Under the pieces are notes generated by a model. It did not search any database. It was given only the letters and a program-made list of their open reading frames with translations, and was not told the origin of the DNA. This document shows positions 12,251 to 20,448 of a stretch of DNA of 26,068 nt, piece after piece. The position numbers were made by a program, and so were the translations under genes. Origin of the DNA: a virus; the IMG/VR virus record IMGVR_UViG_3300037507_000390, positions 1 to 26,068 of that record; one strand, given 5' to 3'. Each line of letters begins with the position of its first letter. The first letter of the stretch is position 1.

Positions 12251-13849
12251 TTAGTATCCCCCGCCACCCTGTATGGTGACTAAAGTTCTTTTGGCATCCA
12301 CATGGTCGATGTCGGCAATGGATGCGTAGCGTAGCACGTCAATCGGATCTTTCCATGCTTCTTTTAGCCCTGCTTCCCCCGTGTATTCTGACAATGCTTG
12401 AATGATGTTCTCGCATTCATCAGTGACATAAAAGTGTGGGCGGTTAATGGAGTCCATGGGCTTTGTGGTGTCCCAAGACATCTTACCTATTAGGGCTTGG
12501 AGGCCATCGTCGATGTCTAGTCCCGGCGCAGGGATACACACCATTCCTTGATCGTTCAAGTCCTCAATGATGCTGGATGCCCCGTCTGACGATTGGTATT
12601 TTGCAGCACCAAGGCGGGGATCAATAAGTCGCTCGAAAATCTCCTCGTCTCCCTCTAGTTCCTTGATGAGGTCGATGTAGTCCTTGATGCCAAACCCTTG
12701 TCCCTTTGCGCCCGGCCCCGGCTGCCACTTCCCAGCCTTCCACTCGGCCCAGTCGCCAACATCCACTCCCGGCCACTCTCGGTAGACGTAGAATGTACCA
12801 GACCCATCTACGGCGATCCAGCACATGAACCAGTTTTTAGCACCAGCAGGGTCGATAACGTGGTATCTTGTGATTCCCGTTTTGGGAACTTGATCTGCCT
12901 TGATAACGTTTACTGCCTTATTGAACTTGGGGAACTTGGTGGCATGGGATTTAACTGGGACACCATAGGCGCGGATCAAGATCTCTTCCCTTGGTCTGCC
13001 TACTAGCGTTTCACGAATCCGCTCATAGCCCCCGAACGGGTTATCCTTACTGTGAAAGTAATGTATCGAGGCGTTGCGCTTTTTGCTCTTCTGGACATAA
13101 GGAACCATCTCGTTATTGAGAAGCTCGGCCTCGCGCACCTCAATGTTTTCAGCCCCGTCTAGATATTCCTTGATCACCTCTGTGTATCCGTCAATAGGAG
13201 TAAAGGTCAGAAGTAATTTAGAGTCACGGGTGGCCAATCGGAAGCGCAACGTGTTGATTAGCTCTGGCCCTAATAAATATTCGTCGGCCCAAGCTCCAAT
13301 GTTGTGCCATACTGGGGCGCGGCTGCCAAGTTCAGCACCTTCTAGGATTGTAGGGTTGTTCTGGTATTGGCTGTATGTCTTGAAAATAATCTGTGATCCA
13401 TTGGGTAGGATTAACGAGTTGTCAGTAAACCCATTTTTCTGGGTGTAGCTGATGTAGGCATTAGCAGATGTCTGCTTCACCCTGTATTCCGCTGGCAACC
13501 ACCCCCACACAGCTTTCTGTTGCTGCCGGATGCTGACCTCTGTGGTCTGCGCGAAACACATGATCTCGGACTGCGGGTTATCAATCGCAGCACGAACAAC
13601 GCAAAAAGCTCCCCATTGTGTTTTGCCGCTCCGGTTACCTCCTAATGCCACTACCTCGCTTACGCTCTGTAGCTGTTCCTCGGCCCTACTCCAATGTGGC
13701 AGTCTAAACCCATACCGATATGGGTCTTTGTCAGCATTCTCAATTGCCTCATGGTAGACCTTGTGCAGGGCAACCAGTTCTTCCGGCTCCATTACCGCGA
13801 TCTCGTCATCAGACGGCGGGGCAAGGATTGGATGTTTCCTCCAAATCAT
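12251..13849 (-). CDS. terL: Terminase large subunit
   Basis: A 532-residue packaging motor. ATPase part: Walker A GGNRSGKT (70-77), Walker B IGAWADE (184-190) with catalytic glutamate E190, and motif III LLTFTP (213-218). Nuclease part: RNase-H-like acidic residues at D333 (VIDPAG), D410 (LIDPRLG) and D504 (DPIDVLRY). The enzyme cuts concatemeric DNA and pumps it into the procapsid through the portal, using ATP. The length is normal and no motif is missing. It overlaps the small subunit gene by four bases. Confidence 0.93.
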   Translation of the reverse strand: MIWRKHPILAPPSDDEIAVMEPEELVALHKVYHEAIENADKDPYRYGFRLPHWSRAEEQLQSVSEVVALGGNRSGKTQWGAFCVVRAAIDNPQSEIMCFAQTTEVSIRQQQKAVWGWLPAEYRVKQTSANAYISYTQKNGFTDNSLILPNGSQIIFKTYSQYQNNPTILEGAELGSRAPVWHNIGAWADEYLLGPELINTLRFRLATRDSKLLLTFTPIDGYTEVIKEYLDGAENIEVREAELLNNEMVPYVQKSKKRNASIHYFHSKDNPFGGYERIRETLVGRPREEILIRAYGVPVKSHATKFPKFNKAVNVIKADQVPKTGITRYHVIDPAGAKNWFMCWIAVDGSGTFYVYREWPGVDVGDWAEWKAGKWQPGPGAKGQGFGIKDYIDLIKELEGDEEIFERLIDPRLGAAKYQSSDGASSIIEDLNDQGMVCIPAPGLDIDDGLQALIGKMSWDTTKPMDSINRPHFYVTDECENIIQALSEYTGEAGLKEAWKDPIDVLRYASIADIDHVDAKRTLVTIQGGGGY

Positions 13850-14397
13850 TCGATCACTTCAGCTTCGACTGTGACTTCCTTGGCCTTGTTGGCAACCCTC
13901 ATGCGTGCCTCCTCGATCATCTTAGCAGCATCGTCGATAGATGCCCCGCGCCTATGCTCAATAACCGTTGTGGCCATGCCTGATAGCTGCGATGCCTTGT
14001 CCGTCATAATGCCCACCGTAAGGGCAAGCCTGTCCGGCGAGATCATCTTAAGCTGATCTGGGTCATTTGCTAGTTGCTCGGACTTCTGAAACAGGAGATC
14101 TGTATACTCCGCAGCCGCCATAGCGTAGCGGATAGAGAATTGCTTCCTACGGGTCTCCAGCGTGTCAGTGTGTTCCCACTCTAGCCTGCGGATGGTCTCA
14201 TGCCCTAAACCCGTTATGCGCGAAATTTCGGCTATCCTAGCTCCTTGTGCCAGCATCCATAGTGCCTTGGCAGCAACATGGGGTTTACAGTTCTCAACGC
14301 ATCCCCTCGGGAGGTGCTTCGCCCTCTCGCGGATCTCCTCCATGAACTCCCGCATGGCTTGCGGTGAATCCACTTCGGTCAGTGTTTCTTCGGACAT
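13846..14397 (-). CDS. terS: Terminase small subunit
   Basis: A 183-residue protein coupled to TerL by a four-base overlap. Residues 51-75 (QGARIAEISRITGLGHETIRRLEWE) form a helix-turn-helix that would recognise the packaging site; a helical oligomerisation region follows (YTDLLFQKSEQLANDP, MTDKASQLSGM), and a C-terminal basic and acidic tail (ARMRVANKAKEVTVEAEVIE) probably contacts TerL. Small terminases form rings that select viral DNA for packaging. The family is diverse, so the call rests on HTH plus gene order. The leader AAATAACCATG has no Shine-Dalgarno. Confidence 0.78.
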   Translation of the reverse strand: MSEETLTEVDSPQAMREFMEEIRERAKHLPRGCVENCKPHVAAKALWMLAQGARIAEISRITGLGHETIRRLEWEHTDTLETRRKQFSIRYAMAAAEYTDLLFQKSEQLANDPDQLKMISPDRLALTVGIMTDKASQLSGMATTVIEHRRGASIDDAAKMIEEARMRVANKAKEVTVEAEVIE

Positions 14398-14399
14398 GG

Positions 14400-14540
14400 T
14401 TATTTGGTCTTCACCGACCTTCTTACCTTGGCCTTGCCAGAATGCAATTCTTTTTTGAACTTGTCCTTTTGCTTGGTGGACAATGGTGACACGCTGCTCA
14501 GTAGATAGCGCACCTGCTTTTTAGTAGGATTCTTTGGCAT
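14400..14540 (-). CDS. 46-residue basic protein between TerS and ejection protein
   Basis: A short frame from ATG 14540 to TAA 14400-14402, fitting exactly between its neighbours (one base after the upstream stop, two before the next ATG). The product starts MPKNPTKKQVRYLLSSVSPL and continues with STKQKDKFKKELHSGKAKVR, then a KTK tail. It is helical and strongly basic. The leader GAATAACATG has no Shine-Dalgarno. Its perfect fit in the operon argues that it is real. It may help packaging or bind DNA, but no family is recognised. Confidence 0.65.
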   Translation of the reverse strand: MPKNPTKKQVRYLLSSVSPLSTKQKDKFKKELHSGKAKVRRSVKTK

Positions 14541-14541
14541 G

Positions 14542-17500
14542 TTATTCGGATTTCATTTGTTTTAGCATCTCCTCATCGGATTTCATTCCTTGATTGAGTT
14601 CCGAAAGGTATTGAGCAAACTCCTCATCTTCCGCTGCTTGAGTGTAAAGAGACGTAAGCCCACTCCTTGTGGTGAACAAGTTTTTCATCATATTCTTGTA
14701 TGCTTGTTCGGTGGCCTCTACGCCAGAATCTTTTGCAATAAACCGAATAATTCCAGACTTCTCCATAGCCCCGCTACTCAAGGCCCCAGCCATTAGCCAA
14801 TTCCTAACCGGTTTGGTTACCCCTTGAGCCATGTAAACACTAACACCACCAAGACCCATTGTCGCTCTTATGGTTTCATTGTCCTTTTTGGCGATCGGAG
14901 TTGTTGACTCTAGAACTCTTGCAAATGACTCTATGTAATCCGCTTGTTCCTTTCCAAGAACAACTTCTAGTTTATTCCTTAAATCAGATGGTATTCTGTC
15001 ACCAAAGTCATCCAGCCCATTTACATCTTTTAGAAACCTTTCAGAATCAAAAAATCTGATGTAAGGTTTATTGGATGTAAACCCTGCTGATGGGTATTTA
15101 TTTAACAATGCTCTTGTGAAATCTGCTTTGTAAAGATTTTTGTCTTCTGCATTAAGCGATTTCCACACATCCCTTGTTTGTGTAATTGTCGTGTTTGGAC
15201 TCAAGATGAATTGAGAAAGAGAATCTGGATCTACCTTTTCAAAACCAGACTCTTTCGCTAACTTGTAGATTTGACTGTTAGTCAACTTTTCAATTCCCTG
15301 CTCATAAGTTTTCCTAGCAATAATTGATTGGGTAACGCTATTTATTGAATCTTGATCTAATGCGCCATAAAGCTGGTTTACATCATCCATTGTTAGATTT
15401 GTGTCCAACTTTGATTTTGCCAAAGCATTGTTTACACCGCTCAGCGATTTAACCATCCTATCTCCAGATTCTCCCCACAAAGCTCGCACAACTCCAACAT
15501 CAAAATTGACCCTAGATGGTAAATAACCAGTTCCAAGCGTTTTTTCTATGTATGCTTGTTGAAGCCCGAATATCGCTTTGTCAAATGCTTGTTTTTGCTT
15601 TGGGGTAGTTGCATACTGCTTTAATGAACCAACAACACGATTGATTGTGGTTGGCTCTTTCAAGACAAGATCAACTACATCGTATGGAGTTTTAACCTGT
15701 TCTCCAAGAACTTCCTTTAGTATTTGTCCCGGCGTGCCGCGCTCAAAAGCCATTCTGGCATCATAATCGGTGATTGCTTTTTGACGCAAGTCCGTAAGAC
15801 CAGCATCATCGTAAAGTTCATCCCTCCATTTGGAAAGTTTATTTGAAACTTCAGAGGCAACCTCAGCTTGAGTGCCAGCACCAGCAACTTGTCCCGGTGC
15901 AGGAGCAGCATCTTTAATGATTCTTATGTAGGTGTCCAACTCATTTGCACTGATTGGGCCAGTCGTCTGCATCAATTCTTGATATGCTTCTTTCTGAAAC
16001 TGGGTGAGTTCTTTGCCCTTGTCAATTATGCCCTGCAAAACAGACAATCTTTTTCCTCCAAGTATTCTCCGCGTTAGTGCGGATTCAACTTTTTTAACTG
16101 CTGGATTTTCTTTTGGATACGACTCGATTCTAAACTGTCTAATCAATGATCGCAATGCATTGGGATCTGTAGATAATCCAGCAGAATCAGCAGATCGAAA
16201 CAATTCATCATACGAATCATTTTTTATGCTAATAGCTTTTTGTTCGAACTCCCCTGCAAGGGAGGTTAAGCCATTGCCGAGCTCAGTTTTGTTAAATTCA
16301 GATTTTTTGAATCCAGAAATCTTGCTATCAAGATATCCCTCAATAACCCTTTTGGGTTGCCTAGTTTCGAATGAAAGCAAATCAACCAAATCAGACCTTT
16401 GCTTCAAAACATCAGAAGCTGTTTGAGTAAGTGCAGTTGGTTCACCGGGAACTTCACCCAAAAACTTTTCCCACTCTCCAGCCAATGCTTCCTGCGTTCT
16501 ACGCATCTTCCTTGAGAATCCTTTCTCTGGAGACATGCCAGCAAGGATTCTTTCCCCTGCCACGGCGCGAGGGCCGAACTCAATTGTTTTTGGTAAGGAT
16601 ACTTTTGCGGCTTCAGACGCGGACATCCTTGACGTCAACACATCCTTCGCTCTAGTAAGTTCATTAGCGTATCTATTGAACATATCCTCGCCAATCCTTC
16701 TTGATAAAAACTTAGCTGTCCCTGCTGTAGCAAGGTCAATTGGGTACGTTAATGCCGCTTCAGTTAACCTTTGTCCAGCAACTCTTTTTGGAGTTACCTC
16801 AACACCAGCAAGGTATTGCATCAGCATGTCTTGAGTTGCTCCGACACCAGCATAAGCACCACTAGCAGCAAGTGGGCTGCCTGTTTTACCTATGGTTATT
16901 GCACCAGCAATTGTTGGAGCAACCTCGGTTCCAAGTGAAAGCGTGTCAGTAGGTTCCACCTCTCCCCTGCCTGACAGTAAGAATGATCCATCACCTCGAC
17001 GCACGACAAACCTGTTTTTTCCATCAAGATTTATGTCGAAAAGATTTTCGCCTCCATACTTGTTAACGAGATACTCAATTTTTGATTCTGGTTGATTTAA
17101 TGCAGCCAGCTTAATTTTGTCTTCTGCTGGCAAACCAGATGTATCAACCTTTTTTGGATCAACACCAAGATATGTTCCAATGTCGCGCTTTAAGTTTTTC
17201 TCTTGTTTTGATTTTGATGCAACGCTAGTTGATGGCATTGCGGGTGCGTACTTTGATGGAGCAAAGTAGCTTTTTTCTTTATAATCGCCACGAGCAAGTG
17301 ATTCCGCAGCATTTGTTGTTTGTGACAACTCTTGCCCAGCGACTTGATCTTGTTGCGTATCGAGACTTACTTGGATTCTTTCTGCTTCAGCAAGAAGTTC
17401 TTTTTTCTTGGCAAGGAATTGCTGTGCTTTATCTCTTTGACCTTTCTGCATAGCAGATTCGGTCAACAAGGAATATCTCCCAAGAAGATTGTTTATTTCC

Positions 17501-17547
17501 TCAAGCTCTTCTTGTGGATTTTTTTTGTTTACGTCTGCGGTAGCCAT
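14542..17547 (-). CDS. Large internal virion (ejection) protein
   Basis: A 1001-residue, mostly helical protein. An N-terminal coiled coil spans about 11-65 (EELEEINNLLGR, LAKKKELLAEAERIQ); a glycine/alanine-rich hydrophobic stretch at 203-248 (VAPTIAGAITIG, AASGAYAGVG) could contact or cross a membrane; and another lies near the end (MGLGGVSVYMAQGVTKPV, NWLMAGALSSGA). The middle is polar and helical. Large proteins of this composition placed among tail and terminase genes of short-tailed phages usually sit inside the capsid and are ejected to form a channel for DNA; this is analogy with T7 gp15/gp16 and P22 ejection proteins, not a motif match. I see no lytic transglycosylase motif. Confidence 0.6.
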   Translation of the reverse strand: MATADVNKKNPQEELEEINNLLGRYSLLTESAMQKGQRDKAQQFLAKKKELLAEAERIQVSLDTQQDQVAGQELSQTTNAAESLARGDYKEKSYFAPSKYAPAMPSTSVASKSKQEKNLKRDIGTYLGVDPKKVDTSGLPAEDKIKLAALNQPESKIEYLVNKYGGENLFDINLDGKNRFVVRRGDGSFLLSGRGEVEPTDTLSLGTEVAPTIAGAITIGKTGSPLAASGAYAGVGATQDMLMQYLAGVEVTPKRVAGQRLTEAALTYPIDLATAGTAKFLSRRIGEDMFNRYANELTRAKDVLTSRMSASEAAKVSLPKTIEFGPRAVAGERILAGMSPEKGFSRKMRRTQEALAGEWEKFLGEVPGEPTALTQTASDVLKQRSDLVDLLSFETRQPKRVIEGYLDSKISGFKKSEFNKTELGNGLTSLAGEFEQKAISIKNDSYDELFRSADSAGLSTDPNALRSLIRQFRIESYPKENPAVKKVESALTRRILGGKRLSVLQGIIDKGKELTQFQKEAYQELMQTTGPISANELDTYIRIIKDAAPAPGQVAGAGTQAEVASEVSNKLSKWRDELYDDAGLTDLRQKAITDYDARMAFERGTPGQILKEVLGEQVKTPYDVVDLVLKEPTTINRVVGSLKQYATTPKQKQAFDKAIFGLQQAYIEKTLGTGYLPSRVNFDVGVVRALWGESGDRMVKSLSGVNNALAKSKLDTNLTMDDVNQLYGALDQDSINSVTQSIIARKTYEQGIEKLTNSQIYKLAKESGFEKVDPDSLSQFILSPNTTITQTRDVWKSLNAEDKNLYKADFTRALLNKYPSAGFTSNKPYIRFFDSERFLKDVNGLDDFGDRIPSDLRNKLEVVLGKEQADYIESFARVLESTTPIAKKDNETIRATMGLGGVSVYMAQGVTKPVRNWLMAGALSSGAMEKSGIIRFIAKDSGVEATEQAYKNMMKNLFTTRSGLTSLYTQAAEDEEFAQYLSELNQGMKSDEEMLKQMKSE

Positions 17548-17549
17548 GT

Positions 17550-18521
17550 TTATTCACTTAAACGAGCCTCTTCCTCCTTAAGGATTCTTTTTTGTTCTTC
17601 AAGATTGAACAATGGCCTTGTTTCTCCTGCAACTTGGCCATCTTCTGAAACACCAAATGCTTTAAGAATTGAATTGTCGTTTTTGATTGCCCTAATCCGT
17701 CTTTGGATTTGATAGGGATTTTCCCCCTTCTCTTGTCCTTCAAGGATTGCGTCAGCAATTTTATCTTCTTTCTTTGCAGCCTCGCGCAAAAACATTACAA
17801 GTTGCCTGTTTGTTTTTTCATCAAGGCCAATGCCCGGTGAAATTCTATTAGTAAAAAATTCCATTTCTGCATTTGAGATCGCACCTTTTGTTTTTTGGAC
17901 ATATCCAAGTGCAACGTTACCACTCAATGCTCTAAATTCTTCTTGAGTTGCAACATCTGGTGCTTGGAATCCAAGATCAGCAGCAAATTGTTTGATTGGC
18001 AAAACCAATGACTCAAACCTTCCTGTCTTTATGTTTTGATCCAAAAGATTCCCCATTCTATTTACTTGTGGCAACAAGTCGGAAGCTGATTCTGCCTGTG
18101 CTCTTCTTTCATTCAGAATCGTGTATTGCGCTTCAATCTCTTTTTGTTTTGCGTTTTCTTCTGGTGATGCGTATGTTCTAGGTGATACTTCTTTTAATTC
18201 TCCTGTAGAACTTATTTGGAAAACACTTGGGCTTGGCCGACCATTCAACATGGCAGCTTCTTCTTCTTCAGTTAGAGTCTTAAAGGTAGCTCCTTTGCTT
18301 GGTGATGACTTGCTTGCTTGTGAAAATAACATTCCTACATCACTTGAAAGTGCTGCAAATGTTGTTGGATCTTGGTTTTTGATGGCATTAGCCAAATTTT
18401 CCCTGTAAATCTTTGCATCATCACCGAAGCCACGACTTTCAAGCAATGAAAGCCTTGACTCAATCTTGCTTACCTCAGATCGAATGTTGCTGTTTGGGGA
18501 AAGTAAATCTACCAATTTCAT
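17550..18521 (-). CDS. Putative internal virion protein, 323 residues
   Basis: A 323-residue, mainly helical polar protein that begins MKLVDLLSPNSNIRSEVSKI with heptad-like repeats, continues with a proline/serine linker (LNGRPSPSVFQISSTGELKE), and holds many K/E/Q helices (EAAKKEDKIADAILEGQEKG). It lies directly before the large ejection protein and after two other virion-type genes, two bases or so between each. This operon setting is typical of a set of internal proteins ejected together. No catalytic motif or signal sequence is seen. The leader CTAATAATG has A at -3 and no Shine-Dalgarno. Confidence 0.55.
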   Translation of the reverse strand: MKLVDLLSPNSNIRSEVSKIESRLSLLESRGFGDDAKIYRENLANAIKNQDPTTFAALSSDVGMLFSQASKSSPSKGATFKTLTEEEEAAMLNGRPSPSVFQISSTGELKEVSPRTYASPEENAKQKEIEAQYTILNERRAQAESASDLLPQVNRMGNLLDQNIKTGRFESLVLPIKQFAADLGFQAPDVATQEEFRALSGNVALGYVQKTKGAISNAEMEFFTNRISPGIGLDEKTNRQLVMFLREAAKKEDKIADAILEGQEKGENPYQIQRRIRAIKNDNSILKAFGVSEDGQVAGETRPLFNLEEQKRILKEEEARLSE

Positions 18522-18523
18522 TA

Positions 18524-18982
18524 TTAGAAAATAATTTGTTGTCCAGCATTTGGAGGAGCAGCCGGCGCAGTACCTCCACCGCCCATTGCTGCGCGTCTTG
18601 CGCGGAGTGTTTCTAGTTGTTCCCTTTCAACCATCATGTTGAAAGAACTCCTAATTAATCCTTCAGCATTTTGTGCAATACTGGCTTGTTCAAACAATGA
18701 CAAACTTGGGTCATTCATTTGAGTTAGCACAGATTGCGCTTGCTCTTTGAATCCCGGTATGGAATCTCCAACCAAGTTAATCGCGCTCTGAATCTGCATT
18801 TCTGCTGACTTCTTGGTTGCATTTAGTGCTTGGTTCTCTTTTTTCTTTTGCTGGAATTGATCAATCGATCCAGTAACAGCTTGATATGGTGCTGCCGCTG
18901 CTGCGCCACCTGCTGCTGCTGCTCCAGAATAATCTGGAATTTTGTATCCAGATGTTTGTACTTGTCCTGCTACTAGTGCCAT
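18524..18982 (-). CDS. Putative small internal virion protein, alanine-rich
   Basis: A 152-residue protein. Residues 19-31 are an alanine/glycine run (GAAAAGGAAAAAP); then come a polar helical middle (FQQKKKENQALNATKKSAEM, IQSAINLVGDSIPGFKEQAQ) and a C-terminal glycine/proline-rich tail (MGGGGTAPAAPP). It is small, non-enzymatic in appearance and contiguous with the neighbouring virion genes. It is probably a structural component inside the head or at the tail vertex; no recognised family. The leader CTAAAATTATG lacks a Shine-Dalgarno. Confidence 0.5.
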   Translation of the reverse strand: MALVAGQVQTSGYKIPDYSGAAAAGGAAAAAPYQAVTGSIDQFQQKKKENQALNATKKSAEMQIQSAINLVGDSIPGFKEQAQSVLTQMNDPSLSLFEQASIAQNAEGLIRSSFNMMVEREQLETLRARRAAMGGGGTAPAAPPNAGQQIIF

Positions 18983-18986
18983 AATT

Positions 18987-20114
18987 TTAGTCTACGAGTG
19001 AGTAGTTTACTGCCTTGAATCCTGCAATTTCAGAAACTGCATTTGGATTTACCTTTTCAACATCTTGAGCCATGACACCCATCTGTGTCACATTATCCCC
19101 CTTGTATTTGTAGGTGTAAATTGGCAAACCACTATTAGTTGCGCCAACACGCTTGATGTCTGTTTTCAAACGACGATCGGAAAATCTTGCTATTTGAGCA
19201 AATCCAGCAACAGCTTCACCCAAACCTCCACCACCTGACCCACTGCCTGAACCACTACCTGAACCACTACCTGACCCAAATATCAATTTGCCAAACATTT
19301 CGTTTCTTGCTTGTTTTGCTTGCATGTCGGCCTCGTATTGAGCCAAATTACGCGCATCAAGCGCACCAGCACGCTCACGGGCGAGGTTGAGTGGCAGGTT
19401 GTAGTCTAGTTGCGGCCCAAGCGATTGACCAAGTTCAAGACCTGTCAATCCAAGCCTCGTTCCTGCCTCATATGACGCCGGGGTGGCTCCAAGCATACGG
19501 AGTCCCGGTTGCGTGTAGAAAGAAGATGCAGCCTCAAATGAACGTTCTCTTGCTCCTGCTGCTTCTGCGCGCTTGGCTGCCAAAACATTTTCTCGATTCA
19601 AAACCTCTGTTGCCACAGACCCAGTAGACCCAAGCATACCCCTTGCACCGAATGACTCACGGGCGCGTTGCTCGGCTCCTCGTTGTTCTTCTGGAGTAAG
19701 CCCACGTGCTGCTTGTGTTGCCCTTTCAGCCTCGGCGGCTTCCATTTCCACAATTCTTTGTTGTTCTGGAGATAACGCACCAGCAAGCGTCCTAAACAAC
19801 CCAGTCTGGCCAGTCATCGTGCCAAGTTCCTGCGCTCGCAGATCGGCCATTTGTTGCGCTGCACCAGTCCCAGCTTCTCGTTGAAGGCCAAGAACTCCAC
19901 CTAATGCTTCACCACCAAATCCAAATGCTTGCTGCAAAAACTGCGGGGTATATTGACCTTGCATCCCCAAAAACATTGGTAATGCTTGGCCGTAATACCC
20001 AGACACTCCTGCCAATTGCTGTTGTGTAACGCTAGGTTTACCCTTCTTCCCAACCTTGAAAATGTCGGTCGGCATTGGCACTGATGGTGCGTCTCCGCTG
20101 AAAACTGATCCCAT
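18987..20114 (-). CDS. Virion protein with short peptidase-S74-like C-terminus
   Basis: A 375-residue protein in two parts. Residues 1 to about 279 are Gly/Ala/Gln-rich and helical (AEAERATQAARGLTPEEQRG, ARGMLGSTGSVATEVLNREN), with no visible fibre repeats. A 280-297 Gly-Ser linker follows. The end, from S312-D313 in FSDRRLKTDIKRVG, through LPIYTYKYKG and QMGVMAQDVEK, to NPNAVSEIAGFKAVNYS, matches the start of peptidase S74/intramolecular-chaperone domains, where the Ser-Asp pair performs self-cleavage. Only about 64 residues follow the Ser; the long helical bundle of full-size S74 domains is missing. Cleavage is therefore uncertain. It precedes the internal-protein genes. Confidence 0.7.
   Translation of the reverse strand: MGSVFSGDAPSVPMPTDIFKVGKKGKPSVTQQQLAGVSGYYGQALPMFLGMQGQYTPQFLQQAFGFGGEALGGVLGLQREAGTGAAQQMADLRAQELGTMTGQTGLFRTLAGALSPEQQRIVEMEAAEAERATQAARGLTPEEQRGAEQRARESFGARGMLGSTGSVATEVLNRENVLAAKRAEAAGARERSFEAASSFYTQPGLRMLGATPASYEAGTRLGLTGLELGQSLGPQLDYNLPLNLARERAGALDARNLAQYEADMQAKQARNEMFGKLIFGSGSGSGSGSGSGSGGGGLGEAVAGFAQIARFSDRRLKTDIKRVGATNSGLPIYTYKYKGDNVTQMGVMAQDVEKVNPNAVSEIAGFKAVNYSLVD
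19224..19277 (-). repeat. 12-bp tandem repeat coding for a Gly-Ser linker
   Basis: On the coding strand, units of TCAGGTAGTGGT and close variants are repeated through about 54 bases and encode the Gly-Ser run at residues 280-297 of the S74-like protein. It separates the helical body from the S74-like end. Such repeats can change copy number by slippage, which would alter linker length without changing frame. Confidence 0.7.
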
Positions 20115-20115
20115 A

Positions 20116-20448
20116 CTATTTTATTCTGTTAAATGTTTTATCGTAATCCCAAAGTCTTATTCTGCTTGACCCCTTGAAGTCTCGCTTGAAGGCAACATAG
20201 TCGAACTGGTTATTGAAGACCCCAAGAATAGGCTGCATGTGACCGGAGCAATAGGTGACAAACAATGTGTCAGCGTGATACCGCTCGACTGGTAACTCAG
20301 GGTTGAATGAGTCAGAGAAGTATCCCATGCAGAAGCACTCTGGCTGGCAAAGCACAAAACCGTTGCACAGATGCCAGTCAAGCAACTGCTCAAAGTTGTG
20401 GTTTTTTGCTGTGTAGTCATTGAATGCCTTGGTTATGCATGGGTTCAT
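20116..20448 (-). CDS. Hypothetical protein, cysteine- and aromatic-rich
   Basis: A 110-residue globular protein, MNPCITKAFNDYTAKNHNFE at the start, then LLDWHLCNGFVLCQPECFCM with six cysteines in the first seventy residues, a strand-like ADTLFVTYCSGHMQP and a C-terminal AFKRDFKGSSRIRLWDYDKT. No family is recognised. It is coupled to the fibre-type gene (ATGA) and precedes the S74-like gene. The strand-loop-helix pattern with a final charged strand is a little like the small GNAT-type proteins that short-tailed phages carry among internal-protein genes, but I cannot support that call. Confidence 0.6.
   Translation of the reverse strand: MNPCITKAFNDYTAKNHNFEQLLDWHLCNGFVLCQPECFCMGYFSDSFNPELPVERYHADTLFVTYCSGHMQPILGVFNNQFDYVAFKRDFKGSSRIRLWDYDKTFNRIK

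Noticed and set aside
12250-12267. GTG 12267 as start of the AT-hook-like gene
   Set aside because: ATG 12249 has a GGGGGA signal at good spacing; the GTG has none and would lengthen the overlap with terL.
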